Shown here in pieces: positions 7,341 through 10,750 of a stretch of DNA of 10,750 nucleotides. The stretch is from Gemmatimonadota bacterium (lineage in GTDB: Bacteria; Gemmatimonadota; Gemmatimonadetes; Gemmatimonadales; Gemmatimonadaceae): NCBI GenBank assembly GCA_028287205.1, contig JAQBQC010000485.1, positions 1-10,750 of the forward strand, written 5' to 3'. The first letter of the stretch is position 1, and each line of letters starts with the position of its first letter. Made by a program: the position numbers and the translations under genes. Under the pieces are notes generated by a model. It was given only the letters and a program-made list of their open reading frames with translations, ran no database searches and was not told the origin of the DNA.

Positions 7341-7365
7341 AGCAGAACCTCCTGCGCCGCCGAGC

Positions 7366-7728
7366 CTAGACGGGGCGGGCGATCTGGATCTTGCGCTCCT
7401 TGATGCGCGCGGCCTTTCCGGTCGCTTCGCGCAGGTAGTAAAGCTTCGCGCGGCGCACGCGGCCACGGCGAATGACGTGCACGTCGCCGAGCATCGGGCT
7501 GTGGATCGGGAAGATGCGCTCGACTCCGACGCCGTTCGAGATCTTGCGAACGGTGAAGGTTTCACTGACGCCGCTGCCGCGCTTCGCGATGCACACGCCT
7601 TCGAACGCCTGGAGCCGTTCCTTTTCGCCTTCCTTGACGCGCACGTTCACGCGCAGCGTGTCGCCCGCGCGGAAGGGCGGGATATCGGTGCGAAGATATT
7701 CCTTCTGAGTTTCGATGAATACATGCAT
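7366..7728 (-). CDS. rplS: 50S ribosomal protein L19
   Basis: A 120-residue protein of normal L19 length, a large-subunit protein at the 30S-50S interface. The match runs from end to end: [20 protein letters not shown], then [53 protein letters not shown], and [17 protein letters not shown]. The ATG at 7728 starts at the usual L19 N-terminus; the ribosome-binding site is weak (GAAGG about 14 bases upstream). Downstream is rnhB. Upstream, in place of the commonly adjacent trmD, is the protease gene, so rplS probably relies on the promoter at 7784-7812. Confidence 0.97.
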   Translation of the reverse strand: MHVFIETQKEYLRTDIPPFRAGDTLRVNVRVKEGEKERLQAFEGVCIAKRGSGVSETFTVRKISNGVGVERIFPIHSPMLGDVHVIRRGRVRRAKLYYLREATGKAARIKERKIQIARPV

Positions 7729-7783
7729 AGGGCGCTCGGGGCCTTCAAACGGGGCCCGGAAAAAGTGTCGTGGGAAGACTCGG

Positions 7784-7812
7784 AAGCTAACCGCTGGGAG
7801 CGTTGAACTCAA
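7784..7812 (-). promoter_or_regulatory. Candidate sigma-70-type promoter of rplS
   Basis: On the minus strand TTGAGT (7812-7807) is exactly 17 nt before TAGCTT (7789-7784). A start near 7777 would give a leader of about 50 nt to the rplS ATG. It lies between the hairpin after the protease gene and rplS, where a separate promoter is needed if that hairpin stops transcription. Confidence 0.45.
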
Positions 7813-7854
7813 GAGTACGGCGCTGCTGCTCGCGGAGACATCGCACCCACGCAC

Positions 7855-7890
7855 GAGAGCGACCGGCGGCAGCTGCCACCGGTCGCTCTC
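7855..7890 (-). terminator. Long hairpin between protease gene and rplS, possible terminator
   Basis: Perfect 12-bp arms (7855-7866 GAGAGCGACCGG, and its complement at 7879-7890) enclose one C/A mismatch and an inner GGC-AGCT-GCC. It lies 44 bases after the protease stop. Neither side has a T-run, so it may be a transcript-stabilising or Rho-assisted hairpin rather than a classical terminator. Confidence 0.5.
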
Positions 7891-7934
7891 AGTCGTTCGT
7901 GATCGGCTCCGCCGCGCGGAGTGGAAACGTCAGA

Positions 7935-10067
7935 TCAGGGAACCGTAACCGTTCTCGTGATCGATCGCGACGCGAGGGTCCGGTCGTAGATCTTGAGCGT
8001 CACGTTCACCGTCTTCTTCCCGGAATCGTCGTGCGTCAGCCTGACCGTCGTTCCCTGGTAGCCATCTCCAAACGTCCAGTTGTACGAGGAGACGCCGTTC
8101 GGAATCGTCGAGCTTCCCGCGTCGAACGTGCAGCTGTGCTTCGAGTTGCAGCTAACCGTGAAGTTGGCCGTGAAGCTGCTGCTGGTCGGCGGCGGCGTCG
8201 TGGTGGGCGGTACGTAAATCGGAACGATGCTCGTCGCGGAGCCCGAGGCGCTCGCCGGCGTTATCGACTTGTTCGTGTAGTACTTCTTCCCTGTTCCCGT
8301 CACGATCGTGAGGCTCCACGTGTAGCTGGTGGCGCTGCCATACGTGTGCGTCGGCGCGCTGGCGGTGGATGTCGTGCCGTCGCCGAAATACCAGAGATGG
8401 GAAGTGACTCCGCCTGTGGGCTGCGACCCGCTGGAGCTGAAACCGCACACTCGGGACACGCACTTGTACGACACGCCTACACCGCCGACGCCACTGATGG
8501 GCGACGGAACGGGTGCGGACGATGTCGGCGGCGGTGTGGTCGTCGGCGGCACGTAGGTGGGTGCCGTGCTCGTGGCCGAGCCGGAAGCGCTCGCGGGAGT
8601 GATGGACTTGCTCGTCGCGTATTTCTTGCCCGTGCCCGTGACGATCGAGAGGTTCCACGTGTAGCTCGTGGCCGTGCCGTACGTGTGCGTCACCGTGCGC
8701 CCCGTGGCGCTGCTTCCATCACCGAAGGTCCAGCTGTACGACGTGACACCGCCGGTGGGAGCGGAGGCGCCGGCATCGAACGCGCAGACGCGCGAGGCAC
8801 AGCGGTAGGAAACGCCGACGCCTCCCACCGATGCGATGGGCGTAGGCGTTGGTGCAGGCGTCGGAGTGGGTGCGGGCGTGGTCGTGACCGAACCGATGAA
8901 GGACGTGTAGAGCAGCTTGTTCGCGGATCCGGAGAGATTCTTGATGACGTTCCCCGTGGTGTTGCCGACGATCGCCGCGCGGACGGTGGCCGGTGAGGCG
9001 GTCGGATGCCCCTGCAGGTACAGCGCAACCGCGCCGGAGACCATTGGTGCGGCGACCGACGTCCCGTTCCAGCTCGCGAGCGACACATCGGAGTAGTAGT
9101 CCGCCGAGCCGACCGAGACGCCCGGGGCGAACATGGAGATGCAGGATCCGTAGTTCGACCACGAGGCGCGCGTGTCGGAGTTATCGGAAGCGCCAACGGT
9201 GATCACATCTTTCAGCTTGCCGGGAGACATCGCGCAGGCATCGCCGCCATTGTTTCCGCCCGCGACGACATAGGTGACGCCGGAGCGAATCGAGCGCTCG
9301 ACCGCGGTATCGAGAATCGGAGCGGCTGCGGAGCCGAGGCTCAGATTCGCGACCGCGGGCGACCTGTGATTGGCGGTAACCCAATCGATTCCGGCGAGAA
9401 TGGTCGAGAGCGACGTGGTTCCGCTGCACGGGAAGACGCGAACCGAGTAGATGTTCGCGCTCTTCGCTACACCGTGGACGCTGCCGGCGGCGACACCAGC
9501 CACGCCGGTGCCGTGCCCGTTGCAATCGGAGCCGTTGCCGCCAAGGGCGTCGAAGGCGAAGTGTGCGCGGCCGCCGAACTCGACGTGCGAGTAGCGAATG
9601 CCGCCGTCGACGACGTAGATGTTGACGCCGGAGCCCGTGGCGCCGTACGCGTAGGCGCCGTTGAGCGGCATCGCGTGCTGGTCCACTCGGTCGAGCGCCC
9701 AACCCATTCCGGTCTCAGAGCCCAACTGGTGTACGTAGCGGTCCGGCTCGATGCTCTCCACATCGGGGTCGCTTCGGAGGCTGTCCAGATCTGCATCGCT
9801 GACGGCTGCAGCAAACCCGTGCATGACCGTCTTGAAGCGCTGATCCATGGTCAGCGTACCGCTGCTCCATGCATGGCGGTGCACGACGGCGTCAGCCGAC
9901 GGTGCCCCAGCCTTGAGAACGACGATGTAGTGACCCGCCCAAACGTCCGCAGACGGTGCGTTCACCGGGGCGCGGGGTGCGGATGACTGCAGCGTGGATG
10001 GCGCAGTTGCATCGTTGCAGGCAACCAGGAAGAGGCTGCCTGCACATACGGCGAGGAGGCGTTTCAT
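7935..10067 (-). CDS. Secreted subtilisin-like (S8, proteinase K-type) serine protease lipoprotein with three PKD domains
   Basis: A 710-residue envelope or surface protease. Residues 1-16 form a signal peptide and lipobox LVAC gives Cys17 as a lipidated N-terminus. The inhibitor I9 propeptide spans about 44-113 (GHYIVVLKAG to VESIEPDRYVHQL). The peptidase S8 domain spans about 120-392. Its catalytic residues are D154 (YVVDGGI), H185 (CNGHGTGVAG) and S337 (WNGTSVAAP), with oxyanion Asn N272 (VVAGGNNGG). MGWALDRVDQHAMPLNG resembles proteinase K/aqualysin. After a TPAPTPTPAPTPTP linker come PKD domains at about 412-490, 524-604 and 632-708, each with W(T/Y)FGDG and a Cys pair; the first two are a tandem duplication. 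PKD domains often bind polysaccharide or collagen. Start: ATG with AAGGAG seven bases upstream. That site lies in a hairpin downstream of a predicted cyclic di-GMP riboswitch. The target protein is unknown. Confidence 0.93.
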   Translation of the reverse strand: MKRLLAVCAGSLFLVACNDATAPSTLQSSAPRAPVNAPSADVWAGHYIVVLKAGAPSADAVVHRHAWSSGTLTMDQRFKTVMHGFAAAVSDADLDSLRSDPDVESIEPDRYVHQLGSETGMGWALDRVDQHAMPLNGAYAYGATGSGVNIYVVDGGIRYSHVEFGGRAHFAFDALGGNGSDCNGHGTGVAGVAAGSVHGVAKSANIYSVRVFPCSGTTSLSTILAGIDWVTANHRSPAVANLSLGSAAAPILDTAVERSIRSGVTYVVAGGNNGGDACAMSPGKLKDVITVGASDNSDTRASWSNYGSCISMFAPGVSVGSADYYSDVSLASWNGTSVAAPMVSGAVALYLQGHPTASPATVRAAIVGNTTGNVIKNLSGSANKLLYTSFIGSVTTTPAPTPTPAPTPTPIASVGGVGVSYRCASRVCAFDAGASAPTGGVTSYSWTFGDGSSATGRTVTHTYGTATSYTWNLSIVTGTGKKYATSKSITPASASGSATSTAPTYVPPTTTPPPTSSAPVPSPISGVGGVGVSYKCVSRVCGFSSSGSQPTGGVTSHLWYFGDGTTSTASAPTHTYGSATSYTWSLTIVTGTGKKYYTNKSITPASASGSATSIVPIYVPPTTTPPPTSSSFTANFTVSCNSKHSCTFDAGSSTIPNGVSSYNWTFGDGYQGTTVRLTHDDSGKKTVNVTLKIYDRTLASRSITRTVTVP
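8178..8828 (-). repeat. Tandem duplication encoding PKD domain plus Pro/Thr linker
   Basis: Two 104-residue units of the protease (414-517, bases 8828-8517; and 527-630, bases 8489-8178) repeat with a period of 339 bases. Shared strings include GGVGVSY, TATSYTW or SATSYTW, IVTGTGKKY, KSITPASASGSATS and YVPPTTTPPPTSS. The DNA of the copies differs mostly at third codon positions. The third PKD domain is divergent and not part of the repeat. Confidence 0.9.
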
Positions 10068-10071
10068 CGTG

Positions 10072-10093
10072 GGACTCCTTTAGATAAGGGTCC
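10072..10093 (-). promoter_or_regulatory. Hairpin sequestering the protease ribosome-binding site
   Basis: On the minus strand GGACCCTT (10093-10086) pairs with AAGGAGTCC (10080-10072), with one bulged A and a five-base loop ATCTA. The Shine-Dalgarno AAGGAG (10080-10075) is entirely within the stem. The hairpin begins two bases after the predicted closing stem of the riboswitch. This is the layout of a translational expression platform. Confidence 0.7.
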
Positions 10094-10095
10094 GC

Positions 10096-10183
10096 GCGAC
10101 AGCCCGACTGGCGTGGCATCCGGACGGATGCGGTAGCCTCGTAGCTTTGCGTCACCGCCTTTCGACGGTTTTGCCCTCGTCAC
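10096..10183 (-). promoter_or_regulatory. Cyclic di-GMP-I (GEMM-I) riboswitch aptamer upstream of the protease
   Basis: Read on the minus strand, the conserved GEMM-I blocks appear in order. AGGGCAAAACC (10177-10167) is followed by a 5-bp stem CCGTC/GGCGG capped by GAAA, then GACGCAAAGCTAC (10153-10141). Next comes a second helix, GGC plus GCATCC(GTCC)GGATGC plus GCC (10138-10110), with an asymmetric internal loop. AGTCGGGCTGTC (10109-10098) closes the aptamer. GTGACG (10183-10178) pairs with TGTCGC (10101-10096) as the closing stem. GEMM-I RNAs bind cyclic di-GMP between the two parallel helices; the GAAA loop docks into the second helix. By alignment with the Vibrio Vc2 RNA, the base equivalent to G20 is G (10175), equivalent A47 is 10148 and equivalent C92 is 10106. 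It ends 28 bases before the protease ATG. Confidence 0.88.
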
Positions 10184-10251
10184 TAAACCAGCGGCTCAGT
10201 AACCGTGCGACTACTGCTACTACAGGGGGACACAACGGATGACGGACGCGT

Positions 10252-10272
10252 TCGCATGGACTGAGCATGCGA
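10252..10272 (-). repeat. Perfect 7-bp hairpin in the protease leader
   Basis: TCGCATG pairs with CATGCGA around a seven-base loop CTCAGTC (minus strand). The loop is complementary to ACTGAG at 10200-10195, just before the riboswitch, so a loop-to-leader contact is possible. Confidence 0.45.
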
Positions 10273-10358
10273 GCGAGGCGGTCTCTGGGGATCCGGAATC
10301 CGGCGTATACGCGCCGGCAACAGGGTACCACTATCTGGATCACAAAAACAGCGTGCTA

Positions 10359-10427
10359 ATTGCAACTAGGAGCTTCACTGACTGAGCGGCCAGACAAGTG
10401 GGGATTTCCCTGCCTCTCAGTTGCAAT
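10359..10427. repeat. Inverted repeat ATTGCAACT / AGTTGCAAT
   Basis: Nine-base perfect arms at 10359-10367 and 10419-10427, separated by 51 bases. Inside are a second pair ACTGAG (10381-10386) / CTCAGT (10416-10421) and a small GGGATTTCCC palindrome (10401-10410). The outer and inner arms share three bases, so the two pairings compete. Confidence 0.5.
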
Positions 10428-10469
10428 CGTGTGTTAGACGGATGACCCCACGCATGAGTAAAACCTCAC

Positions 10470-10489
10470 GCGCAGAGCCCGCTCTACGC
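10470..10489 (-). terminator. Hairpin downstream of trmD, possible terminator
   Basis: On the minus strand GCGTAGAGC pairs with GCTCTGCGC (one G-U pair, tight loop), followed by GTGAGGTTTTAC. It lies 34 bases after the trmD stop. The T-run is short and displaced, so termination is only likely, not certain. Confidence 0.45.
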
Positions 10490-10523
10490 CCCGCAATCCG
10501 CCGTTATCGCTGCCTCGTGCGCC

Positions 10524-10750
10524 CTACGAACCGCCTCGCTGTCGCACCCTCGACAGCCGCTCCGCCTCCGCCGCCCGCCACTCGGCGATCTTCCGGTGGT
10601 CGCCCGACATCAGCACGTCCGGAACTCGCTGCCCGCGGTACTCCGCCGGTCGCGTATAGCTCGGTGCTCTGAGCCCGCTCCCGTCCCAGAACGAATCCGT
10701 GCGCGCTCGCTCGAGATCCGACATGGCGCCCGGCAGCAGCCGCGCTGTCG
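10524..10750 (-). CDS. trmD: tRNA (guanine-37-N1)-methyltransferase, C-terminal end (partial at right edge)
   Basis: The last 75 or so residues of TrmD, which methylates N1 of G37 next to the anticodon and prevents frameshifting. The open frame continues past the window edge. Visible family marks are ARLLPG, then DSFWDG, YTRPAEYRGQRVPDVLMSG, DH and IAEWRAAEA. This is the C-terminal helical domain; the SAM-binding knot is outside the window. The usual RRPDLL-type tail is replaced by LSRVRQRGGS. An internal ATG at 10724 is not the start. In many bacteria the next gene is rplS; here rplS is about 2.8 kb further on, past the riboswitch and protease. Confidence 0.93.
   Translation of the reverse strand, partial: TARLLPGAMSDLERARTDSFWDGSGLRAPSYTRPAEYRGQRVPDVLMSGDHRKIAEWRAAEAERLSRVRQRGGS

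Larger units (their letters stand above)
10184..10523 (-). other. Non-coding leader between trmD and the riboswitch, rich in inverted repeats
   Basis: I see no protein-like frame in this 340-bp stretch. It holds a hairpin after trmD (10470-10489), an inverted repeat (10359-10427), a small palindrome CCGGCG/CGCCGG (10300-10317), a 7-bp hairpin (10252-10272) and four copies of ACTGAG/CTCAGT. A promoter for the protease transcript should lie here, but none is convincing. Confidence 0.6.

Noticed and set aside
7366..7565. N-terminal extension of rnhB into rplS
   Set aside because: The extension is Ser/Arg/Ala-rich shadow of rplS; a GTG at 7340 with AGGAGG gives a normal RNase HII.
8178..8828. 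Regular repeats considered as a possible CRISPR or minisatellite
   Set aside because: There are only two units of about 312 bases, they are in frame, and they encode PKD domains; no short repeat-spacer pattern.
7803..9986. Long plus-strand frames (397 and 326 residues) opposite the protease
   Set aside because: Composition is Arg/Gly/Asp/Ala shadow type, while the minus strand encodes a clear subtilase with catalytic motifs and a signal peptide.
10184..10440. A second tandem GEMM aptamer upstream of the first
   Set aside because: None of the conserved GGCAAA, GAAA-loop or GACGCAAAG blocks recur in this stretch on either strand.
7729..10523. Insertion sequence or transposon carrying the protease between trmD and rplS
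   Set aside because: No transposase, terminal inverted repeats or target duplication seen at either end; the hairpins at the ends do not match each other.

Overview
The window is high-GC DNA from a Gram-negative-type bacterium. It encodes an OmpA-family outer-membrane lipoprotein and a second lipoprotein. Codon use is strongly GC-biased, and long antisense shadow frames occur throughout. Protein style and gene content would fit a soil lineage such as Gemmatimonadota, but no feature here proves the phylum.

Left edge (1-330): the 3' end of a tyrosine recombinase gene runs into the 3' end of a tRNA-Lys(UUU) gene. Its stop codon lies inside the tRNA. This looks like the end of an element integrated at a tRNA, with the rest of the element to the left of the window.

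416-5798 is a metabolic and redox stretch. It holds an NADPH-dependent FMN reductase (-), a GlcG/HbpS-family protein (+), a PoxB-like thiamine-diphosphate enzyme (-, convergent with GlcG), and a two-gene operon (+) of a flavin amine oxidase-type oxidoreductase and a UPF0104/LPG-synthase-like membrane protein. The operon genes overlap by three bases (GTGA). Three of these enzymes are flavin- or ThDP-linked, but no single pathway can be read from them.

5824-7728 holds, on the minus strand, rplS (ribosomal protein L19), rnhB (RNase HII) and an OmpA-like lipoprotein gene that ends in a very strong UUCG-loop hairpin.

7729-10750 is the most interesting part. The 3' end of trmD enters at the right edge. 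In many bacteria trmD is followed directly by rplS. Here a 2.1 kb gene for a secreted subtilase lipoprotein (I9 propeptide, proteinase K-like S8 domain, three PKD domains) sits between them with a 456-bp leader. Just upstream of its start codon the leader carries what I read as a GEMM-I (cyclic di-GMP-I) riboswitch, followed by a hairpin that buries the ribosome-binding site. The inference is that cyclic di-GMP controls translation of a cell-surface protease. rplS appears to have its own promoter after the insertion.
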